Shown here in pieces: positions 44,155 through 54,051 of a stretch of DNA of 64,000 nucleotides. Origin of the DNA: Molanna angustata (taxonomy: Eukaryota > Arthropoda > Insecta > Trichoptera > Molannidae). Every line of letters starts with the position of its first letter. The first letter of the stretch is position 1. The DNA lies in the NCBI GenBank assembly GCA_963576475.1, contig OY754982.1:19773217-19837216 (forward strand). The letters run 5' to 3'. The notes below the pieces were generated by a model that was not told where the DNA came from, did no database searches, and saw nothing but the letters and a program-made list of their open reading frames with translations. The translations under genes and the position numbers were made by a program.

Positions 44155-44780
44155 GTTTGAGAGTTTGAATTTACCTATAATAGGATAATTTTATTTATCA
44201 ACAAATCGTTTATGTACTTTGTTATTAATGACTTCTGAATAGAGGACACAGCACAAATTCTTACGGCGGATATTTTTGCATTGAGAACTGCACTCAAAAG
44301 TGGCGGTAACTATGTATATTTACCTACTACCTACATAGTACTACATAGTATTTAGATCAAGATAAACACTACGAAGGAAACCTTTTAGTTGAATATTTTA
44401 CTGAATAAAACACCATTTGACATACACGGAATATGTAAATTTAATGCACTGTTCTTTAAATAAAACATTATATAGGAAAACTCTAATAGGAACTGTACAT
44501 ACATTGCACACACGTATGCAGTCATTTAATGATCGTATGTATGTTACAGGTCTTGTCAATTTACTTGGCTATGTATTGGAATGAGAATTAAAAGTATTTC
44601 CAGAGATTGGAATACATAGAAAAGCAATATTAACAATTTTAAGTATATTTTCAATAATAAATTTAAATTTTCGATACGAAATTTACGATAGAACGTTAAT
44701 CAATCATGTCAACAAAAAGATAGCGAATTGAGAAGATTTTCCTACAAATTCTCGTTCGGACTATAACCGTCCAGCCGTTC
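44155..44780. other. spacer, nothing recognised
   Basis: AT-rich; contains the short duplication CCTACATAGTACTACATAGT near 44330. No gene or family recognised. Confidence 0.5.
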
Positions 44781-44972
44781 CCAAGTACATAATTGTACCA
44801 ATGCTTGTAACTTGCTTGTACCAATGTTTATTTACTTGAAAGTGCCAACAAGACAAATATGAACATATAATTCTGGCGCAGTTCAGGGGTGACATCTGTG
44901 AGAGAGCATTGTCACAATCATGTATAAGGATTGTTGTTTTCATTGTTTACAAGAAATTTATTTTATTTTATG

Positions 44973-45180
44973 AAGCTTCTCGGGCAACTAACAGGTGCTA
45001 TGTCAAATAATTATTTAACACGCACCCAATAACAAGTTGCCACATTCTGGAGACTTACGATATTTTTCGTCTCACAGATCCAGACTAAAAACACAATTAA
45101 TAACTGTGTATTCACCGGGACTCGAACCCGGGACCCTTGGTTCAGCAGTCAGATACCTAACCAACTGAGCTACGAAGGCC
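44973..45180 (-). mobile_element. tRNA-derived SINE-1, full copy inside R-element
   Basis: The minus strand reads GGCCTTCGTAGCTCAGTTGG, then GGTTCGAGTCCCGGTGAATA, with both Pol III boxes recognisable. The body ends GTTGCCCGAGAAGCTTCA at the low-coordinate side, with an AT-rich tail. It is inserted in R-element copy 5. Confidence 0.88.
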
Positions 45181-45265
45181 GACAATATATACAAACGATC
45201 GGTTTCTCTTAGATAAAATATATAGAACTTTCAAAAATTGCATTGATAAGGGAACACAATAAGAA

Positions 45266-45572
45266 GGCATTATTGGTGAACGTTGCGCAAGTTGGCATTA
45301 TTGGTGAAAGTTGCGCAAGTTGGCATTATTGGTGAACGTTGCGCAAGTTGGCATTATTGGTGAACGTTGCGCAAGTTGGCATTATTGGTGAACGTTGAGC
45401 AAGTTGGCATTATTGGTGAACGTTGCGCAAGTTGGCATTATTAGTGAACGTTGCGCAAGTTGGCATTATTGGTGAACGTTGCGCAAGTTGGCATTATTGG
45501 TGAACGTTGCGCAAGTTGGCATTATTAGTGAACGTTGCGCCAGTTGGCATTATTGGTGAACGTTGAGAACTG
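45266..45572. repeat. 28-bp minisatellite within R-element (11 units)
   Basis: The unit GGCATTATTGGTGAACGTTG plus CGCAAGTT is repeated with exact 28-bp spacing from 45266 to 45546. Variants: GTGAAAGTT (unit 1-2 border), TTGAGCAAG (unit 4), ATTAGTGAAC (two units). All other R-element copies have the segment once, so this is a local expansion of the element's own GCGCAACGTTCACCAAT region. Confidence 0.95.
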
Positions 45573-45814
45573 ATTTTCACGATTAAAATATATAGAACTT
45601 TCAAAAATTGGATTGATAAGAACTCAAAAAGGCATTACCAGCCCTGTAGATGCCTTAAGTTTCTGATACTCCTATAACATTTCAACCTCGTCTCTATTGA
45701 GACGAAGTAAGGTTATTAATTATCTTCTTTTTTGACCGCGCTACATCCTTGGCGTCCTTCAACAACTTCATTCTTCCTGTATATAAGTTAACTATATCTG
45801 TATTAATAATAAAA

Positions 45815-46616
45815 CTAGTTGCATGTAACACATGAGATCCAACTGTCGATAGCGATAGTATGTATAGTTGAAGAATATGTACCAAACTATAAACCCATAA
45901 ATACAAATTATTTATTATTTTATGATATTTAGTTTTCTATACAACACATGTACCTAGGTAGTCAAGATAGGATAGTATGGAGGTCAGTCTTTTTTTCCTA
46001 CCCGGAATATGAAAACAGCATGATGGTATATGTATATTGTATGTTTAGAGATGAAGTATCAAACTATTAAGTCTTCTTTGATATTGTGTATAGGTGACTA
46101 CCAAACAAAATGTATGAAGCGATGTCGTCACTAAATTCAATTTTTAAAAAAATTGTTAAAAAAAAATTGAGATTTTCTACTACAATGTTAATATTTTTTA
46201 TAGAAAATTAAATTATCTAGTTGGGGTGTTTCGGCTTTTTTCGATAATTGTAAAAGTTTTGGAAATATAGGCAGTTAAACTCATAAATTTATAATAAAAA
46301 AAATATTTTTCTTAATAAAAAATGTTTGAGAAACCCTGGAATTTTTTTGAAAAAACTCATTTGAGATTTTGTATTTTTCTATGTTTGTACCAATTTTCAG
46401 CGTTCTAGCGTTTATGGTTTCTGAGATATATGGAAAAATAAAATAAAAATTCAAAAGTTGATAACCCCTGACTGAAACAAAAATTCAAAATTCCGAGTAT
46501 AAAAGTTTTGTAGGCCTGTAACTGTTTATATATTCTGAAATTTTAGGCTCTGTAAATTGAGCGGATCAAAAGTTATAAGGGGGGGACGGACACACACACA
46601 GACACACAGACACACA

Positions 46617-46683
<67 letters not shown>

Positions 46684-46887
46684 ACGAAATGTTCTACTCC
46701 GAATTCTGAGTAAATCCGTGTATGGAACATATATGCTGCGAAGCCTCTAAGTTGGTGTTTTTTGACTTCAAAGTTGGAAAAGCCGTGAAAAAAGTAGACC
46801 TCTCCATACAATTCTCGCGTATTCTGGCTTGATACATTGTCGATATGTTAAGAGAACAAAGTTCTCCTGAACAAATCGACAGTTGGA
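45815..46887 (-). mobile_element. Helitron-like element H8 (subfamily B)
   Basis: Complete 1073-bp copy. Minus strand: start TCCAACTGTCGATTTG (46887), hairpin with GAGAACTTTGTTCTC, a long TG repeat (46590-46686) and end TGTTACATGCAACTAG (45815). It has the longest microsatellite of the complete copies. Confidence 0.92.
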
Positions 46888-46889
46888 CT

Positions 46890-47395
46890 AAATAAGTTTG
46901 ACTGACCAGATTATGTCCACGGTCCCTAATGTTACAATAGCTGAAATATAAAACGTGATGAGAAAATTATTTTCTATGGGTATATTTGTATGAAAATAAA
47001 TATTAATATTAATATTTATTTAACATATAAATATTTGTCTGGGGTATGTCGTTTTAAATTTTATACACATACAAATATAATTTCATTCAGGATTTAAAAT
47101 ATTAATCGTTTTCTCTTTACTCATGTCCCCAATGTTGATGATTGTGATGTCATTGTAAAGTTCTCACAAATGACATGATACTAGTCTTATATGGAAGGGT
47201 TTTTAATATCTACTAATTTCCTTTTATTATATAAATAAAAGAAATTTTACATAACGTGGCGGACTAATTGCCTGTAGGCAATTTATAGTAGTCAAACACA
47301 TTAGTCAATACAAAACAATCAAGAAATTAATAAATATAGAAGGAACAGCAATAAAAAAATGGAAACAAAATCATTTACTTACTAAAAAAAAAATA
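46890..47395. other. AT-rich spacer, nothing recognised
   Basis: No gene or repeat family recognised. Confidence 0.5.
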
Positions 47396-47399
47396 CATA

Positions 47400-47516
47400 G
47401 GGTCGTATTGCAGGAGTTATTTGAGAATTATGTAAGGAAAAGTTGAGATCCCGTATGCAGTATTCTCGCAGTACGGGACCTTGCATTTTTCTCAAATAAC
47501 TCTTGCAATACGACCC
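47400..47516. mobile_element. 117-bp MITE, 3-bp TSD (PIF/Harbinger-like)
   Basis: The ends GGGTCGTATTGCAGGAGTTA and its inverted counterpart (TAACTCTTGCAATACGACCC) form terminal inverted repeats of about 28 bp with two mismatches. ATA occurs on both sides (47397-47399 and 47517-47519). GGG-type ends with a 3-bp TSD are usual for PIF/Harbinger elements. The centre holds a second, smaller hairpin, TCCCGTA..TACGGGA. Confidence 0.8.
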
Positions 47517-47716
47517 ATATCATCTACACTAAAAATAATAAAATAAAATAATAATGGTAATGGTAATGTCCAAAAATAGGAAAAGGATGGTATACGAAGA
47601 GATAAAGGATGGTGGAATTATAGGTATGTAGATAGGAAGTGTGACTTCAAAAGCTCCTTGAACACCGCCTAGATCAGGAGCATCTCTTATCAAGATTTTG
47701 CTGCCTATTCAAAACA

Positions 47717-47845
47717 ATATAGATCAATTCAATAATTTATAGCTCAATAGATCAGTCTCATTAATTTATAGCTAATTAGATTAATCTTAATAATGTATAA
47801 CTCAATAGATCAATCTCAATCATCTATAGCTCAATATAGATGCTG
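47717..47845. repeat. short tandem repeat, about 31-bp units
   Basis: About four diverged units of the form ATAGATCAATCTCAATAAT..TATAGCTCA. Unit spacing varies by a few bases. Confidence 0.75.
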
Positions 47846-48011
47846 CGTCGTTTCTTTAGATTGTCCTAGTTAAGAAACATCGCTTTGTTAGAGGATATTT
47901 ATTAGGCTATTTGCTTTTCACTTGTACAGGGCACAAGGAAAACATTGACATAAAAAAATCTTAGAAATTCATACCAAACGCTCTATTTTCTTATTATAAA
48001 AATAAAAAAAA

Positions 48012-48206
48012 TTCCTTTCAACCTGCTCAGGTGGCGAGTTTGTTGCCATATGGCAATATCTTCCAACATAACCGGTGTTTCCAGAAGAGAGAAGCAATAT
48101 TTGCGTGAGAAATGAATTTAAAAATATTCTCCGCTGCTGGGGATCGAACCCAGGATTCCCGTACAGAATCCAGTCGGCTTTTCAACTGCGCCATGGCGAT
48201 TCACAA
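48012..48206 (-). mobile_element. tRNA-derived SINE-3, most complete copy
   Basis: The minus strand starts GAATCGCCATGGCGCAGTTG (A box TGGCGCAGTTG) and has GGGTTCGATCCCCAGCAGCG (B box). The body includes CTCACGCAAATATTGCTTCT and GGCAACAAACTCGCCACCTG. It is about 195 bp and is the reference copy for the copies at 10528, 16085, 39500 and 55410. Confidence 0.85.
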
Positions 48207-48209
48207 CAA

Positions 48210-49130
48210 TGCCATTTCAAAATGATGCATCTAGTTCCAAGTTTCAAAATTTTACGACAAAATATGATGTTTTAAGTTCTAGAACACATATCTCAGCAAT
48301 GCATAGACAAAATAGATGTTAATTGCACGAAACATCGCCTAGATTGGTCAAGAATAAACATAGTTGTATCCGGGTTTGTATCAAAATTAGGTACTGAATT
48401 GGTACCTTATCAGATCATTTTTCCACATTGATCGACATAATTCCTATATCGTGTCAGGATGCCATTTAATTCAATGACCACGTGCGATCGATTTTTGAAA
48501 TTAAAACAATGTCTTTGAAAATTAAATAAATACCATCCTGTATTATGCATCCTCATGACAGGGAGTACCTAAATCTCTTTGAGTTTTGCAAGTATTTACC
48601 GATAAAAAAAATAACAACAGAAAGAAAACAAGGTATAGGTTGTAGTGGAAGTTACTACTTCGTCAATAGTTAATAGTTACAACTGTCAATAAAAAAAAAT
48701 GAATAGTAATAGTATGAAATAGTAACTTCTTTGGTTACAAACTTGTAGTCATTTCGATCATGTTAATAACGGCTTTTTCTTTACAGTGTAAACATTTTGA
48801 TTACCATTTGGTGCATATTGAATGAGCAATTAATAATTTACTAATAAATAATATGTCCACGAACGAAAGTGCTTTCGATTAAATTGTAGGTAAACTTTCT
48901 TTTCCATTCGTTCCAGGCAATTCAATCGTTATTATTTATATCTTATTTATGTACGTGTGTTTTTTCTTTCTTAAAATCATTCAAATATTGTAGAGTAAAT
49001 AATAATAAATTGAAGAGTCATGAAGTCGTAATTTGGATCTTTTTTGTTTTCCACAATTACGACGAGTGAAGTTATATACCAACTAACCTAACCTTTTGCA
49101 TATTTGAAGCATTAAAATTACTTGTAATAA
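48210..49130. other. spacer, nothing recognised
   Basis: AT-rich with a few GC-balanced parts (48300-48500). No coding frame with splice sites, no RNA and no family recognised. Confidence 0.5.
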
Positions 49131-49137
49131 AGAATCA

Positions 49138-49245
49138 TCATCATCGATGGCGCTTCAGCCCATCATGAGCCTTGGCCTCCTCAAGAACTTTCCTTCATTC
49201 CTCCCTATCCTTCGCCCTCACATTACCTATAACGGGTAAGAAGGT
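49138..49245 (-). mobile_element. RTE-like LINE 3' end with ATC tail
   Basis: ATCATCATCATCGATGGCGC, then TTCAGCCCATCATGAGCCTT and GGCCTCCTCAAGAACTTTCC, read in reverse as a LINE 3' end that finishes in a GAT repeat. It is similar in style to the RTE 3' ends at 30085 and 57545 but a different subfamily. Confidence 0.6.
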
Positions 49246-49477
49246 ACCCACATAATATTAAAGTCCCAATTTCAAACGTGCTCTTGATTTGAAATTTCTA
49301 AACAATGTCTATGGCATATTTTTAGCACTGCATTATCGATGTTGAAATATTTTTTTACGGTTTACTTCATTGTGGTTGGATGTATATATTTCTTACGATA
49401 TAATACTCCAAAATATTCTCTCCACACATATTATTTAATATTATTATGTCTTTTTATGTCTATCTAGTATTCTCAGA

Positions 49478-49572
49478 CATTCCCCAAATTTAGCATAAAT
49501 GCGTGGTGAAATAAACCGGTCGAGGCGAGATTAGAAATCGTGATTTCTGAATTATAAACCCTGTGCGTTAGA
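49478..49572 (-). mobile_element. SINE-2 remnant
   Basis: TTAGCATAAATGCGTGGTG, CCGGTCGAGGCGAGATTAG and CCTGTGCGTTAG are diverged pieces of SINE-2 in reverse orientation. Both ends are lost. Confidence 0.6.
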
Positions 49573-49959
49573 GTTGCATTGTTAAATGAACCATAATTAA
49601 GAATGTCATTATCAAAATTTAGCAAAATGATCATTGCGATTAGGTAGGGGTAGTCTGTTTCACTGTTCTTAAATCTGTTGTTTTTTTTTTAACGAATTTG
49701 CTTATTTTTTTTTAATTTGTGCTCCTCTTCCACATTCTTAACATATGTATACGTATACACACACATACTATGTTCCTTCCTGTTTTCCCTTCCTACTCGT
49801 TTCTTGTCCCGTTTTTTTCCTTATATTTTTTCGTTGTATTATAAATTAATAAAGTACAATAATGCGGTATTCAAAGGTGAGTTTACCTACCAATGTTCTT
49901 GTTTCACGTATTTTAATGATATCAAGATCGCTAATCTAGAGGGCTCAATGGACTATATA

Positions 49960-50335
49960 CTCTTTATTCTATGGTGTTTAAGGCTCTGAACGACTTGGCT
50001 CCACTCTACATACAAGAACTATGTCAAAAGAATGTCCTATCAGGAAGACAACTCTCATTGAGATCATCGGGATCACAGAGTACCAATTCTTTAAAAGAGT
50101 TGGACAGAGTCAATAAAGCGGCTTACTATGATCGGAGTTTCAGTGTGAACGGGCCTTTAAAATGGAATAAATTGCCCCCTGATATACGTGGAGCTCAGAG
50201 CGTTGACACCTTCAGTAAATTACTTAAGACTGCTTTGTTTAGTAGAGCCAACAAATAAGCCACAGCGCCCTTGGAGTGATCTTGTATCACTAAACGGCGC
50301 TTTATAAATTCTAATTATTATTATTATTATTATGC
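49960..50335 (+). pseudogene. L2/CR1-like LINE, intact C-terminus and 3' end
   Basis: A 95-codon frame from 49971: MVFKALNDLAPLYIQELCQ, then RQLSLRSSGSQSTN, AYYDRSFSVNGPLKWNKLPP and TFSKLLKTALFSRANK before the stop at 50258. This is the standard end of an L2/CR1-type pol (VFKALN.LAP.YL..L....S.R.LRSS......P......GDRSF...AP.LWN.LP..IR). Its 3' end CGGCGCTTTATAAATTCTAA plus ATT repeats is also typical of the clade. The frame is undamaged but 5'-truncated at about 49960, so it is a dead but young insertion. Confidence 0.88.
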
Positions 50336-50639
50336 GTTTTTTACTCTTCATACATACTAATGTTCTACGAAAGGCAGAATTAGTATTGACGGAAGTTTGC
50401 GTATTCTTTAATTTTATATGCAGTGATAGCCCATGATTATGAATTCAATTTATTGATAAAAATGTAGGAATATAAAAATAAAACAGTATTATTCCACCAC
50501 AGAGTAAAGAATATACAGATCTAACACGAGCTAACCAGACCAGCTTTTTAGACCAGGGGATCCGTGTAGTAATTAATTAAAAATCTTACCAATAAACGCT
50601 GCATAACAAATAACAACTGGGTAGTTGCAACAGACTTAC

Positions 50640-50740
50640 CTATAACATAAATTAATCCGACAACGTTGAATTTTCGCACCAGCGCATGCGCAGAGCCCCC
50701 AGCCGCCACCCGCCATTCTAATTTTGACGTTTGTCGCGGT
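50640..50740 (-). promoter_or_regulatory. candidate TATA-less promoter and first exon donor
   Basis: GCGCATGCGC at 50683-50692 is a consensus NRF-1 palindrome. It is flanked by GC-rich GCCCCCAGCCGCCACCCGCC. The minus strand carries AGAATGGCGGGTGGCGGC, like a YY1 site, which usually lies just after the start in the direction of transcription. About 75 bp further along the minus strand, ATGTTATAG is followed by GTAAGT (complement at 50634-50639), a full-consensus splice donor. Together this fits a short non-coding first exon on the minus strand, ending at 50640. Transcription to the plus side is also possible. No coding part was identified. Confidence 0.4.
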
Positions 50741-50744
50741 TAAT

Positions 50745-51250
50745 ATTTTCATATATTTTTTCACATTTTAAAATAGAAAAATGGAAAATAAAACAAATAA
50801 TTTCATCATACGAATACCCATGCGAACACGTTTTTAGATATTATAAAGGAACTAATTTTACATATAACAACTTTTCGCTCATGAAATGCACTACTATCGA
50901 TAATAAAATAATTTATAAAGATATTTCGTCATTTTATTCCAAGATATAACAATATAAACATGCAGATGAAAATCAAATTTGATATATGATAGTAAGTAAG
51001 TTGTCTTAAAACACCGCATAAAACAGGCGTGCAAGCGTTGTGTTAAATTTGTATGAGAGATACACAGCTGTCGTTAACCAACTGATCTTCTAGACAGCGT
51101 TTATTGGTAATGTTTTTGCCTACATGGGTGTTAAACGGTTGTGTACCTTTTACAACACTTTTATTAGTAAGACAATCAATGTTTAAATATAAATCGGATC
51201 TCAATGACATATTTTGTAGCAGCAAAAGTAATTGTTTTCGAAATTAAAAT
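50745..51250. other. spacer after candidate promoter
   Basis: Contains an 18-codon plus-strand frame starting at 50780 (MENKTNNFIIRIPMRTRF) and a 72-codon frame from 50731, neither recognised. CAGCGTTTATTGGTAA at 51095 is repeated inverted at about 50590, a short inverted repeat of unknown meaning. Confidence 0.3.
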
Positions 51251-51252
51251 CG

Positions 51253-51255
51253 AAA

Positions 51256-51352
<97 letters not shown>

Positions 51353-51656
51353 AATTAAATAAATTAATAAATAAATAAATAAATAAATTAATTAATTAAT
51401 TAAATAATTTATACTTAAATAAATAAATAAATTAATTAATTAATTAAATAATTTATACTTTAATAAATAAATAAATTAATTAATAAATTTATACTTAAAT
51501 AAATAAATAAATTAATAGATAAATAAATAAAGAAAAAATAAATAAAGAAAAAAAAAATAAATAAATAAATGAATAAATAATTAAACATATAAGTAAATAA
51601 ATATTAAATAAATAAATAAATTTTTCAAAATTTATTTATTAAATAAATAAATAAAT
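51253..51656. repeat. AAAT/TTAA compound microsatellite, about 400 bp
   Basis: Starts as a nearly pure AAAT repeat (51253-51350) and then degenerates into mixtures of AAATAAAT, TTAATTAA and a repeated TAATTTATACTTAAATAAAT block (about 51405, 51454 and 51487). It directly abuts SINE-2 at 51661. Confidence 0.95.
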
Positions 51657-51660
51657 TTTG

Positions 51661-51842
51661 GATGGGTGGATGGCAGAGCGGTTAGCGCGCTGGGTTAGTA
51701 ATCCAGTGGTCGCGAGTTCGAATCCTGCCTCGACCGATCTCGTTCACCTATAGGACAAGCATTTATGCTTAGTTTAGGGAACGTAGGAAGATGTATATGT
51801 ACTTGTTTAACAAGGACATATTCATTTTTTTTTTTTTTTTAA
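51661..51842 (+). mobile_element. tRNA(Thr)-like SINE-2, near full length
   Basis: GATGGGTGGATGGCAGAGCG, GGTTAGCGCGCTGGGTTAGT, AATCCAGTGGTCGCGAGTTC, then GAATCCTGCCTCGACCG. The anticodon-like triplet is AGT in the loop TTAGTAA. The body ends GTACTTGTTTAACAAGGACA and then T/A runs. The acceptor half GGGTGGA no longer pairs with CTCGACC, so it is not a working tRNA. Confidence 0.88.
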
Positions 51843-51844
51843 AA

Positions 51845-52755
51845 AAAAAATAAACATGTACCTACTTTTGATATTAGTGTTGAGTACTGTCCCAATTTTC
51901 ATTCCACACCATTCCAAAAATATTCAAATACGTTATATTGAGAACCAAGAAATTTTGATTTGGTCATGTCTATAGGCTATTGATCTGTGGTATAAACACA
52001 CAAAAAGGCTTTCGCTTTCGTTAGACACATCAGCTAGCTAATATACAAAGTGTTATTTTTTCAAATAGTTTTGTTTCTGTGGTTTTCTTTGTTTCTATGT
52101 TTTCTTTGTAATTTTGTATCAATTTGAGTGCCGACAATTGGTGCGATCGTGTTGTACCGTTTGGAAATCTAAATTGCGTGTTGAAAATGTATTACACGTG
52201 ATATACTCGTTAGGTGCGGTGCACATTCCAAATTGCTGTGATTATTTTGGGAATTATTACTTAGGTCACTGATGGATGAAATTCAACTCAACTTGATCAG
52301 TTTCCTCTGACATTGGAAGATTAACAGTTTTTTTTTCTGTAGATTAATTTAACTCACGGAGAAAAAAATATTCATTAATCTTCAATTAATTATATTACTG
52401 ATTGATTCAGTAAAGTAAGTAAAGTTCCGTGTGTTCTACATTTTGTTGATCGTTGAAGTAAAACATAATGAATAAATAATAAATAAATAAAAATTTGATT
52501 CTTCTGTGAGCAGGGGGATGCAATGCTACACAAACCATATTTTTACATACAAAATTTATTTTATCAATTTTTTTTTTTAAATTAATGTATTGCGACGTTT
52601 TATTTACATATGCTGTGTATTTTTTCAAACCAAGTAACGTAAAATTTCGAGTAAATATGATATATCTAAAATATATCGAAAGTATTCTGGATTCATCATT
52701 TTTACTATGCATTTTTCAAAACCCAAAATTACAGAAAACTTAATGCAAAATTTAT
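51845..52755. other. AT-rich spacer, nothing recognised
   Basis: No gene or family recognised. A CACACAAAAAGGCTTTCGC string near 51998 and TGCGATCGTGTTGTACCG near 52141 have no recognised match. Confidence 0.45.
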
Positions 52756-52759
52756 ATTT

Positions 52760-53146
52760 CAGATAGGTACACAGTAACTATTGTAACTAAAATAGGAACA
52801 TACTAAAATTGTACATTTTAGATTTACGGTCTTATTTCAGCGTTATATAATATCAACTTAGACTAAATGGAATAGGAACGTACCTATTTTGGACGGAACG
52901 TTCTTTAAAAGTTCCAGAATTAGACGTTTTTTGAATAATTGTGAAAATGATGAAAATTTCATAATTTTCTAAATTATTCATAATACGTCTGATTCAGTAA
53001 CTTTTTAAGAACATTCCGGCCAAAATAGGTAAGTTCCTATTCTATTTAGTCCAATTTGATATTTTATAACGCTAAAATAACCGTAAATCTAAATCTGAAA
53101 TTTTAGAACGTTCCTATTTTAGTTACAATAGTTACTGAATAGGGGG
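52760..53146. mobile_element. foldback MITE, TA target (copy 1)
   Basis: The two halves are inverted copies of each other: AGTAACTATTGTAACTAAAA..GATTTACGG near the left, and the reverse complement ending GTTACTGAATAGGGGG at 53146 on the right. The left end is damaged (ATAGGTACACAGTAAC in place of CCCCCTATTCAGTAAC). A TA follows the right end. A copy with intact ends is at 61031-61414. Confidence 0.85.
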
Positions 53147-53149
53147 TAG

Positions 53150-53625
53150 TGTATGCTAGTGAAACATGAAGTATGCTAGTTAGACATGGACATGGCGGAA
53201 AACGCATGAAAGTAGAATTAACGCTGTTGAAATGAAGTCACTAAGACGAATGTGTGGTAAGACGATGTATGATAGAATAAGAAATGAGAATATTAGACGA
53301 GAACGTATGATTGGAAGAGATGTCATAAATAAATTCCCTTAGGTGGTTTGGCCACATAGAAAAAAATGAGTGATGACCGACAAAAAAAAGTATATATAAA
53401 GCTGATAAAATAGGAACAACTAGTAGAGATCGGCCAAGGAAAAGTTGGCACGATCACATAAATGGAATTTTTAAAGATGGAGATGTTAGAAGTAAGAATA
53501 AAAGAATATCGTGTATGAGACGATGCATGGATGTGAATGAAGCGAGAAATGTATGTCAAGAGAGAGAAGTCTAGCGTTCGGTTCTCTCTGCCTAGCCCAA
53601 ATAGGGAAATGACGTGATGGTCTGA
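53150..53625 (+). pseudogene. RTE-type LINE C-terminus, several frameshifts
   Basis: Across frames the plus strand reads INAVEMKSLRRMCGKTMYDR, IRNENIRRERM, then SRDRPRKSWHDHINGIFKDG, DVRSKNKRISCMRRCMDVNE and ARNVCQE. It is the same family as 7289-7535 and 56255-56480. A stop and a frameshift near 53338 and stops near 53570 inactivate it. The 3' end CGGTTCTCTCTGCCTAGCCC then GACGTGATGGT is present. It begins immediately after the MITE. Confidence 0.85.
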
Positions 53626-53934
53626 TATGGTAAGTACATAGTTAATCTTTCAACCAATTTTCAATTCGCTTTCAAAACAATTTTATACATTTTTTTTTCG
53701 TTTTACTAAGGGCAGAGCTACCAACAGAGGCGGAATTTTGCTGTACAATTTATATTAAATACCCACTGTAGGAAAGAAAAAGAAAAACGAAAACAATATT
53801 CCGAGAGGTCTCGGAGGAAAAAAAAATGTCTTAATAATTTTATATATAAAACTGAATAAGTACTATATTTTACTTTGGATATGAAAAGTATAAATTGTCG
53901 TGGCACCTTTTTCGTCCTTCATGGTTCAGTTTTA

Positions 53935-54050
53935 TTCTGAATCTGGAAGTCTCCAAAATGTGGCAACTTGTTATTGGGTGTATGTTAAATTAATATTACA
54001 TATAGTACCTATCTATTAGTTTTCGAGATTCAATGCCAAATAAATAAATA
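53935..54050 (+). mobile_element. SINE-1 tail fragment with AAAT tail
   Basis: CTGAATCTGGAAGTCTCCAA, AATGTGGCAACTTGTTATTG and GGTGTATGTTAAATTAATAT, ending in ATTAGTTTTCGAGATTC and an AAATAAATAAAT tail. The head is absent. Confidence 0.75.
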
Positions 54051-54051
54051 A

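Larger units (their letters stand above)
44785..45700 (-). mobile_element. R-element copy 5, interrupted by SINE-1 and expanded
   Basis: On the minus strand the family order is kept: TCTCAATAGAGACGAGGTTG near 45700, the CTTGCGCAACGTTCACCAAT region, and the far part with GTGACAATGCTCTC and CTGAACTGCGCCAGAATTAT near 44880. Three changes set it apart: a 28-bp tandem expansion (45266-45572), a second copy of ATATATAGAACTTTCAAAAA (at 45219 and 45588), and insertion of SINE-1 at 44973-45180. Confidence 0.75.

Noticed and set aside
46566..46811. Minus-strand 81-codon frame with Val-Cys repeats
   Set aside because: It is the microsatellite core of Helitron H8; similar pseudo-frames occur at the same place in H2 and H7.
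51661..51735. Functional tRNA-Thr gene
   Set aside because: The cloverleaf is broken in the acceptor and T stems, a SINE body follows, and at least four other copies occur in the window.
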